DNA of 64,000 nt, from positions 82,687,656 through 82,751,655 of the forward strand of contig OW121847.1 in the NCBI GenBank assembly GCA_933228895.1, given 5' to 3'. Position 1 is the stretch's first letter. Every line of letters begins with the position of its first letter. This DNA comes from Platycnemis pennipes. Lineage: Eukaryota > Arthropoda > Insecta > Odonata > Platycnemididae. The notes under the pieces were generated by a model. It was not told the origin of the DNA. It saw only the letters and a program-made list of their open reading frames with translations, and did not search any database. The position numbers and the translations under genes are program-made. Of this stretch, positions 45,738 through 58,596 are shown one piece after another.

Positions 45738-45898
45738 GCTCCAACTGTTAAGGTTATATCGCACTAATCTAAGCGTCTAACCTAACTACTGAGCTTAATC
45801 CTAAGACAAACAGCATCCATAGCCAAGGTGGGTTAAGAATCCGCGACCTTTGGGTTTTCAGATCGACTCGTTGCCCACCTAGCTACTGCGACCGGCAC
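45738..45898 (-). repeat. SINE, shared-tail family, minus orientation
   Basis: On the minus strand: GCCGGTCGCAGTAGCTAGGTG (A-box region), GGTCGCGGATTCTTAACCC (damaged B box), GGCTATGGATGCTG, GTCTTAGGATTAAG, GTTAGGTTAGACG and GTGCGATATAACCTTAAC. It faces the plus-strand copy at 45.4 kb tail to tail, 190 bp apart. Confidence 0.65.
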
Positions 45899-45899
45899 A

Positions 45900-47884
45900 G
45901 AACAAACTTGCGTCGTCGATGTAAATATTACAATATAACAAGTGTAATATCTGATGCGAATAGAAAATCAGGAGAGGAAACTTAATGGTGTACAGTTTGA
46001 TGATGGCCGGTACACCGATAGTATAAAACTTTTCGAGGCGTGGGTTCTCGAGATAAAGTAATATTTACACGACCATCACGGAAATTAACACCACAAATGA
46101 ATGATTACGTCCGATGGGACGTCGCACCAAATAAAGGCCTTCTGTTTGCCTCGGTCTCGCTTCACGGTTCGCACGAGATTAGCGACCAACTGCACTCGGC
46201 GAGATAAGGCGCGCCCGCGGTCAACGTAGTCGCGAAAAATCTTTAATGCCCGAGACCGGCGGTTTTCATTTTTTTCCAAGTTCGCATCCGCTCGCGGTTT
46301 GAACCAGGTTTGCGAAGCAAGCTGCATTCGGAGCCGCTTCACCGGTTACATTCACCAAAACAACTCTGACCCCAATGTTAAGGCGAAGAGGGCGTTTAAA
46401 TCCACTTTAGCCTGAACAGGTCCGTTTCGCGAATGAGGGCGTGGAGTTTCGCCCACTCCACAAGAGATCGCGTACGTCCACAGGGCATATTACGTATTTC
46501 TCTGCAGTGCTCTTGGTAAATGATCCTATAATGCACTCTTATTAGTGATCGAATTCTACCCTCTTAGTATTAGTAGAATTGGGTTTTTTAACTACTCCCA
46601 ATTGCTAAGGTTAGATCGCTCTGTCTATCCCAACTTTGGATGAACACGATATCAATGCCAGAGTTGGAAAACGAAGCGGCGACTTGTGGATTACTACCTT
46701 CACCTTACCGACTTTTCCGCCGCGGCCGAATTTGGTTTTCTTTTCGGACGCTCCCCGCACCTTGCACGAATCTTTCGCGTATAAACGACAGTAACGGCTC
46801 GGCTTCAGTTGAGTGCGCCGAATTGGATCACTCTTAAATCCATTACCGAGTGCGTCACCGAAGTTGTCAACCGAGAGAAAGATAATAATGATAATAACGT
46901 GTAACACGAGCTCTGGCCAGCTTGAGTGTTAATGGTCGGCGATCGAATAAAGGGCTGACGAAACGAGAAATTCCAATACCAAGCAGCAGTGTACATTTTC
47001 ATCTACTTATGACCCTACAAGCCACCGCAAAGGTGTGTGACGGGGTAATATTTCAGCTGGCATGCATTTTAAATCACAGATAATTAAATGTACATTTACC
47101 TTTACGCAAGCATGTAAAAATACTAGTCCGTGCATGTACTGCTTGCATGGAACTACGAAGTATTATGCTTCCACGTGTGTATTCGGTTTTTATTTGATGT
47201 ATGGTACAAAAAGTACTGTTCCGTTCATTTTCTCAAGATTCGCAATAACGTTATGGAAAAGAAGCATCGTGATTTCATCCTCTACCTATTTCCAACGAAA
47301 ATAAGTCAACGGTAATTCAAATAATCGAACAAAAAAATTTACTCATTTCGGCTTTTTATTTTTTTAACCATATAACAATATTTGAAGAATTCCTGTAGAG
47401 CCGAGAAAGAGATATGAATACTATTTCATTTCTAACGTATCATTTCATGTCTGCGATACATGAGAGGTAAAAAATTAAGATGGAAAGACCTAATAAATCT
47501 TTGAATTATAGAATCGAAAAAAATTATTAATGTGAGCCGAAAGTTCACAACATGAAATTATGAAGCACTAATGAGAATGAAGGGGAAAAGGAAATTGATG
47601 AGCAGAATCTAAAGCGAATGATGTTTTGTTTGGGATACATAACGATCTAATTGCATGCTGAGAAGAATTATAGAGGTAAAAGAAGCATCTGGTGCTTTTC
47701 CGGTGTATTGACTGCGAGTAGAGTTCTTGGGATCTCCATCGGGTCAGGAGTGCTATCATTTCCGAAGTTTCGATGGACGAGTCGGACATCAAAACGTTGG
47801 CAAGGATGGAATTCCAGACCTATTGGAGATCCAGAGAGATCTGCGCACAGAGATGTAGAAGGCTCACAAAAATTAAAACATTGA
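45900..47884. other. Intergenic DNA with GC-rich patches
   Basis: CpG-rich patches lie at about 46080-46500 and 46640-46870. A lone minus-strand SINE tail (GCGATCTAACCTTAGCAATT) is at about 46590-46625. No gene is recognised. Confidence 0.4.
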
Positions 47885-47889
47885 GGCAG

Positions 47890-48066
47890 TTTTGTAGTAG
47901 AATTGGTAAAGGCTTGGGTTTTTGGTGATCCAACGGCTAAGGTTGTACCGAACCGTCTAACCTAAGGCCTCAATAGAGGGGCAGTTGACCACCAATGCTC
48001 GAGGCGGGACACTAACCAGAAACCGTTGGCAGGCCGGTATTTTACCGACCTGGAACCACGACCGGC
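47890..48066 (-). repeat. SINE, shared-tail family, minus orientation
   Basis: On the minus strand: CGGTCGTGGTTCCAGGTCGG, a damaged B-box region GGTTTCTGGTTAGTGTCCC, CCCGCCTCGAGC (matching the 45.4-kb copy's CCCGCCTCGAAC), GGCCTTAGGTTAGACGG and GGTACAACCTTAGC followed by CGTTGGATCACC. Confidence 0.6.
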
Positions 48067-49735
48067 GGAAGTTTTGGAGCTGCTAAATTTTCAAGGGAGT
48101 GTCTCGAAGTCAACTTGACTTTCAACTTTGTATACCTAATAATATTAGTCAAATTGATTCAAATTGCCATACTGGACAACAAGAGTTTTCTTTCCCTCGC
48201 GATTGACGATAAGGATGTTTGAGACCGACACAGGATTTGAGGGAACTTACAGGTCTCCGGGGTGACTTCGTCCTCCCCATTCATGCCGGCTCGACAGGAA
48301 GGATACACCGGGTCGGGCCGTAATTCAGGTTCGGTTCAGCGTCCACACTTTCCAAGTTCTCTGTCTTCTGCTTAGACGCGCTATCGATCTAGCTTCGTTC
48401 GTGTCTCAGTCGCTATAACGATGGAAGTACTCTATCCCGTCCATTTATTGTTAAGGTATTTCATCAGTAATTGGGTCTTATTGCCAATGGATTATGTGGC
48501 TGTGAGAAAGACTTTCTTGCACTCACAGGAGAGGTCGGCTATTTTTTTCCTGGTTGGAGGCAAAAACTTGGCGAAAAATGCATTGTATGGTAATTAAGTG
48601 GCTAGCAGAGAGAGGAAGAGGCGATCTTTTTTTTTGGTCAATGAACCTCATCTCTGACGAGAGTGGAGTAACTCTATAATAAGTATAACTAAAATCCAGA
48701 TCTAGTTTACATCGTAATATTCTGAAGGATTAATCATATTCTTGAATTCCATGGATTAAAATTGAAATATTCTCTTCAAATTCTCAAAAATCCCCTTAAA
48801 TATGTCCCGAAAATCTTCTTTAATAGTCTTTCGACTCTTGATTGAGGAAGTGATAGCGTGACGTTTCGCTGAATCTCGGAGTTTGTAGTGAAAGAACTCT
48901 TGGTTCCTCTGGCTACGTTTGCAGGGACCATATTTTGTTAAATTAAAATGAACAACATAATTTGAGAGAATGTCCTATTTGTTTCGAGGAAAAGTATGAG
49001 GACACCAGCTTAAGAATGCGTTGAATTTCAAGTGCATGTTTAGAAAAGATGATGTTTCAATATAGACTTATGCGGCATACAAGAAGAATTTATGGATGTG
49101 CATAGTTGCAGTGTCGTTCGAAAACTTGAGATTCGAAGAAATTCACACCTTTCTAACTGTTTAGATTCCCTCAATATTACCGAAGGATATGATGACAAGT
49201 TCGGAAATTTCATTGAATCCATGAAATGATTTTTCGCCCCGCTATTAAATGTTGAAACAACGGATGGAACAAGAAATGAGAGCATTGTTGTGTTATATAT
49301 TTACTTTTATTTTCAAAAGTATATGACAAGATATTTTATTTTCGTATGATAAAGTTAAGGCTTTACCTGCCGATGATTCATCAGCCATCGTAGTTTTTCC
49401 TTTAAGTTGTATTTTGATATTTAAGGGTCGAGTACGAATGATCCATCATCACACAACTATTTTAGGCCCTGGTACTCCAAGAGCAGAAATAGGCCTACAC
49501 CCCCGCGATTATAAACGTGCATATTCGTTTTTTACCCACACAACTTAAGATCACTAAAAACATACCTCGCTAGCTATAAAATTTATCACCTCATTGTTCT
49601 CCGAAGTTTCACAATTAAATGCTGGTGTCCCACTCTCACACGTGATGCGTGGAGCATGACGTGCATAGACCTTATTTTATGTCATCCGTGTTCATATCAC
49701 GTGGTAAATGGTCAAAAAAAACAACTACAGCAGGA
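48067..49735. other. Intergenic DNA, no gene recognised
   Basis: GC-richer near 48200-48420, AT-rich after that. Short open frames have no domain features. Confidence 0.35.
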
Positions 49736-49739
49736 TCTA

Positions 49740-50510
49740 GCTTCACGGGGAAGGCTTGAAAGATAAAGTAGAGAAATGGAGGAGGTTGTTAGAGGACAGA
49801 TGAATGAGGATTGGCAGAGATATACAGAGTATGTGGCACTATGACATGGAAGAGTGGAGTATAAGGCTCCAAGAAGCAATATTACTGTCGGTATTCAAAT
49901 ATCTTGGTTCAATGGTGGACAGCAATGGAGGGTAGGTGATATAGATGAAGCAAGTAAGCCAGTGCGGATGGAGGAGTTGGAAGAAGATGAATGGGGCTGT
50001 GCGGAAGATAAGAGAGCTCTAAGATGAAGGACAAGATGTATAAGACAGTGGTAAGACTTGCAATAATACACGCTGGGGAGACATGTCTGATTACAAAGGT
50101 GTATAAGAGGAAGTTCGATGTGACTAAAAATCGAATGTTGATGTGGATAACTGGATTGACGTGATTGGATGGAGTTCATAATAACTGTAACATAGGAATG
50201 GTTAAGGCGGAACATATTAGTAAAAGAGTGCAGCAAGGAAAACTGAGGTGGTTTAGTTATTTTGAAGGAAAGAATGTGGAAAAAGAATGTATAAGTGGAG
50301 AAGAGGATAGGCGATTTTGATGTGGTAGGGAAGAGAAAAAGAGAAAGAACAAAGCTGAGGTGGATATACAAAATACGTTGAGATTTGATTGAAAAGGTTT
50401 GGAGTAGAGAGGTAAACCTAGACCGCCATGTGTGGAGAAGAACATTAAAGATGGAAAACACATGGTCCTTTTAAAATGGGATAAGGAGGAAACGAAGAAG
50501 AAGAAGCTGG
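49740..50510 (+). pseudogene. RTE/BovB-like LINE 3' fragment
   Basis: Plus-strand translation in shifting frames gives recognisable C-terminal LINE blocks: FKYLGSMVDSNGG near 49890-49930, MKDKMYKTVVR near 50025-50055, MLMWITGLT near 50133-50160 and KLRWFSYFEGKNVEKE near 50240-50290. The usual WFGH motif appears as WFSYF, and there are several stops. It ends in GGAAACGAAGAAGAAGAAG. It belongs to a different LINE family from the 38/40-kb copies. The serine-rich minus-strand frame over it is a shadow. Confidence 0.7.
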
Positions 50511-52385
50511 ATCTAACCGCGTCACTTTCAAGTTGTTAGATAAGGTTCATATTTGTCGCATTGTGTTCATGGAAAAGAAAACATTTCTCTCAGAGCTAGG
50601 ATTAATCGAATCTCCGATTGGCCCTATAAGGCGACAACGTTTCTTTGAGTTTTCCTCAGAATTTTCTACCACAGTTGCAGCTCGGATTCCTTGACAAATA
50701 ATTAAACCCCAAAAATTAGCTTCTTTCGATCAGCCACCTTCACTATTTATAAGAGAATTCAAACTCGGATACTTAAAAAATTGTAGGGGAATCGTGTTCT
50801 TTTATTTATGGGTTTCATCCTAATGAAATAAGTTGTTCAAATCATCTGATATATCAGGAAATGAATTAAAAGTTGGTACGTTCCTCACTGTTTAAATCTG
50901 AATATCAATTGTATTTTAGCATACATAAAATAAAATTCGGAGACGAAAATTTATACTCTTAATTTAGGTTGGTTATTTTGATTAATTGATTAAATACTCC
51001 TACAGGTTTTCTCCGTGTGATCATCGATGAAACTTCTATTTCCATCACATTATTCTGATATTTGCGTCTACACAATACGCCGTAAACCACCGCAAGAGTG
51101 TGAACCATTACCAGGCATACATCAATGCCACGACATCCAGACTTATTTTAATTACTACAATACAGGTTTTATTTTTAAATTCTATGTATAGAAATAGAAT
51201 TCCCCTCAGATATAAAGTAGTATTTTGTATTCTTACAAATATGGTTGTAAATCACATTGTGCAGCTTCTCATGGTTTTAATTTGCAAAATTTGAAATTAT
51301 GTAAGTTACTTTTGCCCTTTGAGGTAATGTCGTTTACTAATTACACTGAGTCGTGTTTAAAGAGTTGACGAAGAAGTAGCATTGAGCTCACCATGGGTAT
51401 AGGTATTGATTCAACTGCGCGTGTTATGGATTGAGATGTTGTATCTTTATCGTAAAACATCACGTTCTTTCCCCAATTGATGAGTTAATGCGTGATAATT
51501 TAACGCTGCATTGACCGTTCATTTGAGTTGGTCCACAATGAAACGTGAGCTGATTGAATTTTCCCATCGGCTTTCGCTGATCGATGTCTGCCTTTGTTCT
51601 CCACCTATCGCGTATTCCGGACTTTTAACCAGCTCCCTTCCAACCTTCGAGAAGCCCTCTGTATATTTAAGTGCTTGCCCTCGATAAGCTGGCCGGTGGT
51701 GACGCGGCGTGACTGAAACCGGTCTCGTTGCTCTCAGTACTGAGTTCATTCCGCAGAATTTCTCCGCGATTTCGTTCTTTTCCTTGCACGAATGTTGCAC
51801 CCTGGCGGGAAGGTAGGGGGATAGCATTTATCTTTTTCATTGTGCTGAAAAAAATAAATGGGTGAAAGTGGCTGTGATGAGGGATATCGCGATTTATCAG
51901 CGCGCAATGCGAGGATTTCTGAAGCGCGTGCTCTGTCGAGATATTTCCGTAGGATTGCTTGTTTTGAAAGGGTTTGCTGACAGAGGTGAACGTGGTTATG
52001 GGAACCGTCGCCCGCTTAAACGGTATTCAAGCGATGCATCAACATATGAGCCTCCGGTGAAACAACTTTCTCAAGACCAAGCCAGTGAACGTTCACGTAG
52101 AGAACGCGTGCAGTGCGACCCTGGTTCGCAAGGTGGACTCGCATGGTCGCAGAATGCTCAATACGTTTCCGCTCCACGTCGTAATCTCCTGCAATAGAGC
52201 TCAATTTCGTGGTTCCCGACATTGGTGCAGTGTTTGGTTTAAAGGCGATTTCGCAAACTTGGTGTTTTTTCATAGACACTTAACGCACCTAGGATTATAA
52301 CCTTTCCCTTTCTAGCCGGAAAAAGTCAAAAATTCCTAATTATCCTGTTTAGATGTGTTAAAATGGCTATATAACTTAATTATTA
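50511..52385. other. Intergenic DNA, GC-richer at 51.5-52.3 kb
   Basis: No gene is recognised. The interval 51520-52280 has higher GC and overlapping open frames on both strands, a sign of composition and not coding. No splice-linked domain could be found. Confidence 0.35.
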
Positions 52386-54480
52386 CTTGAAATTCAAAAT
52401 ATTTAGTTTCATTTTTGTTTTTGCAACGCCGTCCTTTCATTCTTATTTCTCCTCTCTCATAATCAAACAATATTTCACACTTTCTCTCCAGCTTCTTGAA
52501 ACCCTGATGTCCCTTCTCTTTATAAGTAACTCTTACCTCACGCTCACAGGTTCCCTCCCGTCTACACGTCATTGTTCCTTCAGCCCATTTTAAACTGACA
52601 TCATTAACCTATCTTAATAGGTTCCTTCTCACCATTTCCTTCAATGAAAGCAAGCTCACAATCTTTGCGATTTTAGAGTAAGAGTCAAATCCTACTCTAA
52701 AATTGGGCGTTGCATGAGCATACAACCCAACTATTTCCATTGTCTATTCATTCTCTCCTCCATCCATCCATTTCAACTTGCCAAAACATCTCCCCAATTC
52801 CGCTGCGTTTTGCCAAATTTTATGCTCCTCTTTGCAAAGAGCTTTAATTGAGTAATTTGGGGGAGAATACATCCCTAAAACTCTGTATTTCAGCATTAAA
52901 ATGATCATATTTCGAAAACAATTTCCAGAAGCGTAAAAAATTACTTGTATCCAAATGATGCTATTTTTATTCCTATGTTTTTCGATCAAACAAAAGTACC
53001 TTCGTTTTGACCATTTCATTCTCAATGATGTCTTCCCAGAAGACGTGCTACCTCACTGACGTTTTTTCAGAACCCCCAAGAATTTAATGGGTTCTTCACC
53101 AAGTACATCACTTCATAAGAAGAAATGCAAAACGCATGTTTATTTCTTCAAAAGCAAAACCCACATTAATTTTTCATCTATCTCTCTTGCAAATTTTTCT
53201 GTGAGAATATCAAACTGCCAATCCTCATTTATCTTTGTTTCGCGCATTGCTTTACTGCAAACTAGTTTAAAAAGGTAGCATTAACTTTTTCAATCAACGT
53301 ACAATAGTTGTCGTTCCCTTCAGTACATTCAACAGCTGCTCATTCACTCCGCATTGACTCAAGTTCTTCCACAACATCCCTCTCTACCCCGCGTCACTCT
53401 TCAACTTCAGCAAAACGTATAATTCATTCTTTGGGAACTCCAATGGTCTTTGGAAGTACGTGTAGTGCAAACTGCTGATCCATGCATTCCTTACGAAGCA
53501 CCATGAACCTGTAATTCACTCTATTCTGTCTATTTTTACCTTCTACACTCTCTTTCAATTAATATTTTACCTCTCTTCTCCCATTATCCTCTATCCAGTA
53601 ATTTATCCTTAAATTCTTTGCAATTATTACCTATATTTCAAATATTTCCTCTGTGTAACTCTTTTGATTTTTATTTTTCCAATCATTAGACAATGCAAAA
53701 GCTCAAAAAAGTATATGAAAAGTTTTAGCACATTAGTCATATTCATCCTATACTTGCAGTTCAATTGAAATATTATTGATGCCAATTACGTCCTTGTTTT
53801 TAAATTCAACGTTCTCCGTCCTCCTCATTCTCAATTTTCTTCATTAATTGACCATGATTATGCTTGCATTCTATTTAACATAGCTTAGCCGTACCTTCCA
53901 ACTGCGTACTGTATAAATCTACATGTACTCCTAATATGCTCTCAATTCGGTCTCGTTACTCTTCATTTCCACAGTACATGTTTGCGTCTTTTCTGTTATT
54001 TCTCGTGCTTTTTTCCAGCATAGGTTAATTTGTCCTTGGAAATAATTTTTCATTTCCCCTCTCTTTTCCGTATTCATCGCCTCCTAATTTGTTTCGCGAT
54101 AATTTTTCATGCATAATTTTTCTCTGCTCACATATCCGAGGGGATTATTCGCCCCTCACCTTCTCACCTCTCTAGGCTTCCACCTCGCCTTCGTAGACAC
54201 GCCTCTTGCACGCCCGTTTCCTTTCATCCACGGCAATTTTCACGCCTTAATTCCACCAATATTACCTTCCATTCTATCCTAGAGTCACTTTCCGGTTGCA
54301 CTTTCTTCACCTTCAAGTATAGTTCCACTCAGGGTCGTTGACAATGCCATCCAGTTCATGATCTATCTTGTTCTATTCCATTTGCTCGAGGTTGTTTTAT
54401 TCCCGTGAATCGAAAAATATTGAATAATTCATGGTTCAGCAGTTCCTCTGTTATTTTTTCTTGCCTGCACTTCTTTATTT
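52386..54480. other. Strongly pyrimidine-biased segment
   Basis: The plus strand is rich in C and T across about 2 kb, so the minus strand is purine-rich like a coding strand. Minus-strand frames near 53350-53520 read in fragments such as RKECMDQQFALHVLPK and VVEELESMRSE, with many breaks. This could be an ancient gene or LINE remnant; no family is recognised. Confidence 0.25.
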
Positions 54481-55855
54481 TGCTTTTTAGTTCATGTCCT
54501 CCCTAGTCTCCTACTTAGGGGATAAACAAATTGTATTTTTTTCCGTATTGAAGACTTCACAACCTTGCATTTTTCACAAACGCTCTCAGATTCCAACCGT
54601 ACATAATGATACAGACAATGCACAGCGCTGTGCCACTTTTTCATGTATACAAAAACCTATTTGCTTAGGTTGTATCTCCTATGTGTACAGTATTTTGTTT
54701 CATGGGCACACTCACTGATTTTGCACCGCCATCGTTTGCTTGAGGGTCACCTCGAGCTTCTCAGACGCGCTCCGATTCAAATCAAACCACCGGTTCGTGT
54801 CATTTGATACAATATCTCATTGACCAAGGTGGCAGACATATGAAGCATCTCTTTGTTTTCCTCGATTCTCAGGAAACGTTTTGAATGACACTGGCTCCAC
54901 GTGACTTGAATGTTTGGGTTGTTGTGAGGAGGGTTTCCTCTGAAGAAATATTTTTTCATGCGTATTTTCGCTAAAATACTTAATGTTATTAGCTGAAACC
55001 ATATTATTCCAAATGCATTAGACTTTAAAGGATGAAGCCAATGAGTAAGTGCCTTCTCAGTTCGACTTATCTGACATAACAAACTAGGAAATACGTATAT
55101 TATTTTTGAGGGGAAATTCGAAACATCGATGTAACTTTGCAAAATAAAGGTAACATTTTAGGCGACGTTCACATTAGGATGAGAAATAAAACAATCCATG
55201 AAATGTGACTAAGAGAATAATCACGAGTCAAAGAGTGCGATTTCCACAACACGTGCGAATTGGTCATCGTTATTTTTTTCTCGGAAGGAATATGAAAACT
55301 TAATCATTATTTATCAAATTTTGTCACCTAAGGACTTCAAATCTTGTTTTAACTTGTAAAGTAGTCACAAAAACGTTTTGAGAACACTGCACATCCCAGA
55401 AAGCTCGCGCCATCGTAAGTGATGGTGACAGCGCCAAAAAGTAACCTTAAACCCAATGGAGGTCGTTTATTGTGATCCCAACAATGTCGCGTCACTATTA
55501 ACAACGATGTCTTCGCCCGCGGGAATTGAATTCCTTAGATTTTAATCGATACACTCCTTTTTCGTGTTACCAACACTTGTGCGCTCCCAAAAAATTGTTA
55601 CCTCGTGGATATTATTATAAACGGATGATTGTTACCCCCCCTTTACCCGATATACTCTTCACTTTCAGGTCTCTTACGGGGCACAAGAATTGCTTGGATA
55701 GCAAAATTGGTGTGGCGTTATTTGCAATTCAGTTATTTGAAAGTGTACAGTTTTGAATTGATTGGCATTTGCCGCGTACATTTGAGTGAATGAGGGATTT
55801 TAACGACAGATGTGAAAGAGAATATTCAGTTTTGTGTAGGAGAAAAGTTTTAATG
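54481..55855. other. Intergenic DNA, no gene recognised
   Basis: AT-rich; open frames are short apart from a 121-codon minus-strand frame (54777-55142) without any domain I know. Confidence 0.35.
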
Positions 55856-55861
55856 CAATGG

Positions 55862-55992
55862 TACTGTTGAGACTATATCACACTATCATCATTGATCTCA
55901 ATGCTAAGATAGGATATCCATGCCCTGAGGGGTTCGAACCCAGACCACCTCAGGTAGATGCGCTATTGACCTAGTGGGTGCATGATTGACGA
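55862..55992 (-). repeat. SINE with intact B box, minus orientation
   Basis: On the minus strand an A-box-like TAGGTCAATAGCGC is followed by GGGTTCGAACCCC (B-box core at plus 55931-55940) and GGGCATGGATATCC. The tail ends in GTGATATAGTCTC. It is probably a relative of the shared-tail family. Confidence 0.55.
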
Positions 55993-56361
55993 AGAATGTC
56001 GCTCAAAATATTTGGTTTAAATATTCGTGGGAAAGTTTAAAAAAAAATTATGATCTAAGTCGCTAGTATCTATTGCTTTATTTTCTGGAAAGAAGAAACC
56101 AGCGCCATCGGAAAACGCTTGGGAAAACTCTTGCCAATGATTATTCATATTGTGAAATGGGAATACAGCGAAGGTTACCGCAGTTCGCCGACTGGATAGA
56201 CTACATTTTCGGCTTTCACCACATCCAGGAGTCGAGCTGCATATAACCAGTATCATTTTAGTTCAACCACGGTGAAATTAAGCCTTCAAAAGGTATCTCA
56301 ACTAAGTTTTCTCGGCACTTCGGTCTCTCAGATACGTTATAGTGGCAAATTCTTTTTAACG

Positions 56362-56522
56362 CACTCCAGACGCTTAGGTTATAACACACAATTAAATCTT
56401 ACTTAGCATTAAACTTACTCGTACGGCTAACACTATACCTATGCCAGGGTGGGTTTTGAACTCGCGACCTTGTGACTGGCAGGTTGGCATTTTCGCGACG
56501 ACACTACCGCGGCCGGCCCCTG
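56362..56522 (-). repeat. SINE, shared-tail family, minus orientation
   Basis: On the minus strand: GGCCGCGGTAGTGTCGTCGC, CAAGGTCGCGAGTTCAAAAC (B box), CACCCTGGCATAGGTATAGTG and a tail GTTATAACCTAAGCGTC. Layout and tail correspond to the 45.8-kb copy. Confidence 0.6.
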
Positions 56523-56837
56523 AAATGCTGTTAAGGCCTTGATGCGTAAGTGTAATGTGCGTCGGCCTTCCTCATTTGTTTGTGTACAGTTACAGCTTTT
56601 TTGCTTCGTCCGGCTTATAAGCTGCTTTAATAAAAGTTCGACCGCTATCCATTTTCGTCATTTACATTGTTCATTTCTGACTTAAATATGTGGTAAAACT
56701 ATGAATTCAATAGGTGTAAGCTACGAAAACCATTTTAAAATTTACTTTTTTCCGCTGATACAAACTTGATATTTAGAAATACAGAATTAGGTATTTTGAC
56801 GTAATCTGTCTCGTTTATGCCGTACTATATAACTCAT

Positions 56838-56935
56838 GTTTTGTTCGAAGACAAAAAAGGCAGAATTCGAACCTAAGATTTGTGGGATGTGAGGTCGACA
56901 CGTTACTTGCTTATCCAGACCATCCTTTAAAAAAA
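56838..56935 (-). repeat. tRNA-like SINE head, minus orientation
   Basis: On the minus strand TGGTCTGGATAAGCAAGTAA (A-box region) is followed by the B box GGTTCGAATTC (plus 56863-56873). The rest of the element is not recognisable. Confidence 0.45.
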
Positions 56936-57144
56936 ATTGTGTTTCTAAAATTAAAGGTCACATGTTGTTTTTGCCCCAATAGGTTTAGTCTTTGACGAAA
57001 TAGTCCCATCCGAAATAAATGATCGATTTCTTTCGATTTTAATTATCTCTTATGCTCCGTTATCTGCTCTTCGTCGAGGACAAATAGTTATATAAAGTTA
57101 ACACAAATGCTTTCCCGGCGAACTTGAAGAAAATTTCGTGGTTT

Positions 57145-57205
57145 ACAACGGGTCAGGATCTCCATGCTAGGCGACGTTTCGATCTCGACTCGGTCATCAA
57201 AACCT
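57145..57205 (-). other. Hammerhead-like / retroelement-terminus-like motif
   Basis: On the minus strand UUGAUGA (plus 57194-57200) is followed by CCGAGUCGAGAUC and GAAAC (plus 57176-57180), then GUC. The order is that of a minimal hammerhead core, with the first C of CUGAUGA replaced by U. Confidence 0.3.
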
Positions 57206-58049
57206 GTGAACCCTGTGGTTGTGGAAACGCACCCACTGTCCATTGACTTCGTATTTACTTACGCCATAGTACTAATGCTCTGAATTTCGCTCTTACAGCA
57301 ATTATGTACGAAGCTACGATAATTTTTTTATCATTGCACATTCAATATTAGTAGGCGATTTGGAAGCTGTCAATTATTCCGATTATTGAAGCATGAATAA
57401 AACGCATGTGACCACCATCTCCTCTCCCCACAGCCTCACATATTCCAGTCCATGTCCCAGTCCAGTCCATCGTCGTAATCTCCCTGTTTCTTAGTTCCGG
57501 CCGCCTTGAGCCAATAAATTCGCTGAGCTAATTTAAATAGCATGCACCGCCCTCGTCAGAATGCCAATTATAATTCTATGTCCTAGACGAAGCCAAAGAA
57601 AAAAGAATAGTGACATTAAGTGCTGTCGACAGGGTGAATGGTGGTCAAGCATCGAAGGTTCTCAGTAGAGATCGTATATGCTTAACCTCGCTTGCCAGAG
57701 GTCATTCGCAGGAAAAGCCCTGTGTCCATTTGTTGTGTTCGCGTGAAAGGCGAACCTGTGTCACCCAAGTGAATCTCAGAGGTTGCAACGTGCGGAACCT
57801 CGGCGTTCTTGGTGCGGACCGAGGTCAGTTGGCACCTATGCGTGGGGTGATGTTCGAAATGGCTCGAGTATCAATCATTGTAATATAATGGATCATTTCA
57901 ATTCTTCCATCATAAGAATATTTTCAAATATTGCGAGTCTCCCGTGGTGCTATCTATGCGAAGATTATTATATGTTTGCCAAGGTTTACTACGTTCTCCT
58001 TGTCTCCTTGAGAATGTATCTGCTCTCTCAAGTGCCTAATGCATACCCA

Positions 58050-58395
58050 TAGAATGACATAGCACTCATAGCAGAGACAAGGAGGGATCTAAATAAGATT
58101 CTAATAACCATGGAAAGGACAATAGCCAGATGTCACCTGAAGATCAATAAAAACGATATAAATGGAGCGCATTGAGAGAGAAGTGGCCAATGCTAACTTT
58201 AAACCAGGAACATTAAAGCTTGGGGGCCCCAGGGACAAGTTGACGGGTAGAACTACAAAGGAAGGCCTCGTATGAGATATATAGAACGAGTGATGAAGGA
58301 GAGAAGAAATACGTAAGTATGAAGAGAATAGCTGATAAAAGGATTCAGCGGAAAGCTGCGTCAAACCAATCTCAGGATTGCTGACTAAGTTATAT
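58050..58395 (+). pseudogene. Internally deleted LINE fragment (ENR1/RTE-like)
   Basis: An RT-palm piece (DIALIAETRRDLNKIL then TMERTIARCHLKIN, the sequence that follows motif C) is joined after about 60 bp to C-terminal pieces: GRPRMRYIERVMKE near 58258-58300 and a KRIQRKAASNQSQD ending. The 3' tail AACCAATCTCAGGATTGCTG parallels the AACCAATCCTAGGATTG tail at 38.4 kb. The large deletion and frame breaks make it inactive. Confidence 0.65.
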
Positions 58396-58596
58396 TAGCG
58401 TTGCGATAAAACCTTCACAGCTAAAACTCTTAAGCATAATTCTACAGCCTTATTTACAAATGTCGCCTTGTTGAACAATTTTAAATATTTACATTGCGAG
58501 TCTTTGCAATCAATTGGGTTTGACCGTTTTTGTCACTGAGGTTTTAAAATTTCTGTAGTGAACTCCGGATGCGATCCCTTAAGCAAAGACTAAAAG

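Noticed and set aside
46085..46342. Basic 85-codon minus-strand frame
   Set aside because: Arg/Lys-rich only because of local GC content; no motif or splice context.
49895..50461. 188-codon serine/phenylalanine-rich minus-strand frame
   Set aside because: It is antisense to a recognisable LINE fragment on the plus strand.
51519..52279. Overlapping 87-111-codon frames as genes
   Set aside because: Frames occur on both strands in the same GC-rich interval with no motif, the pattern expected from composition.
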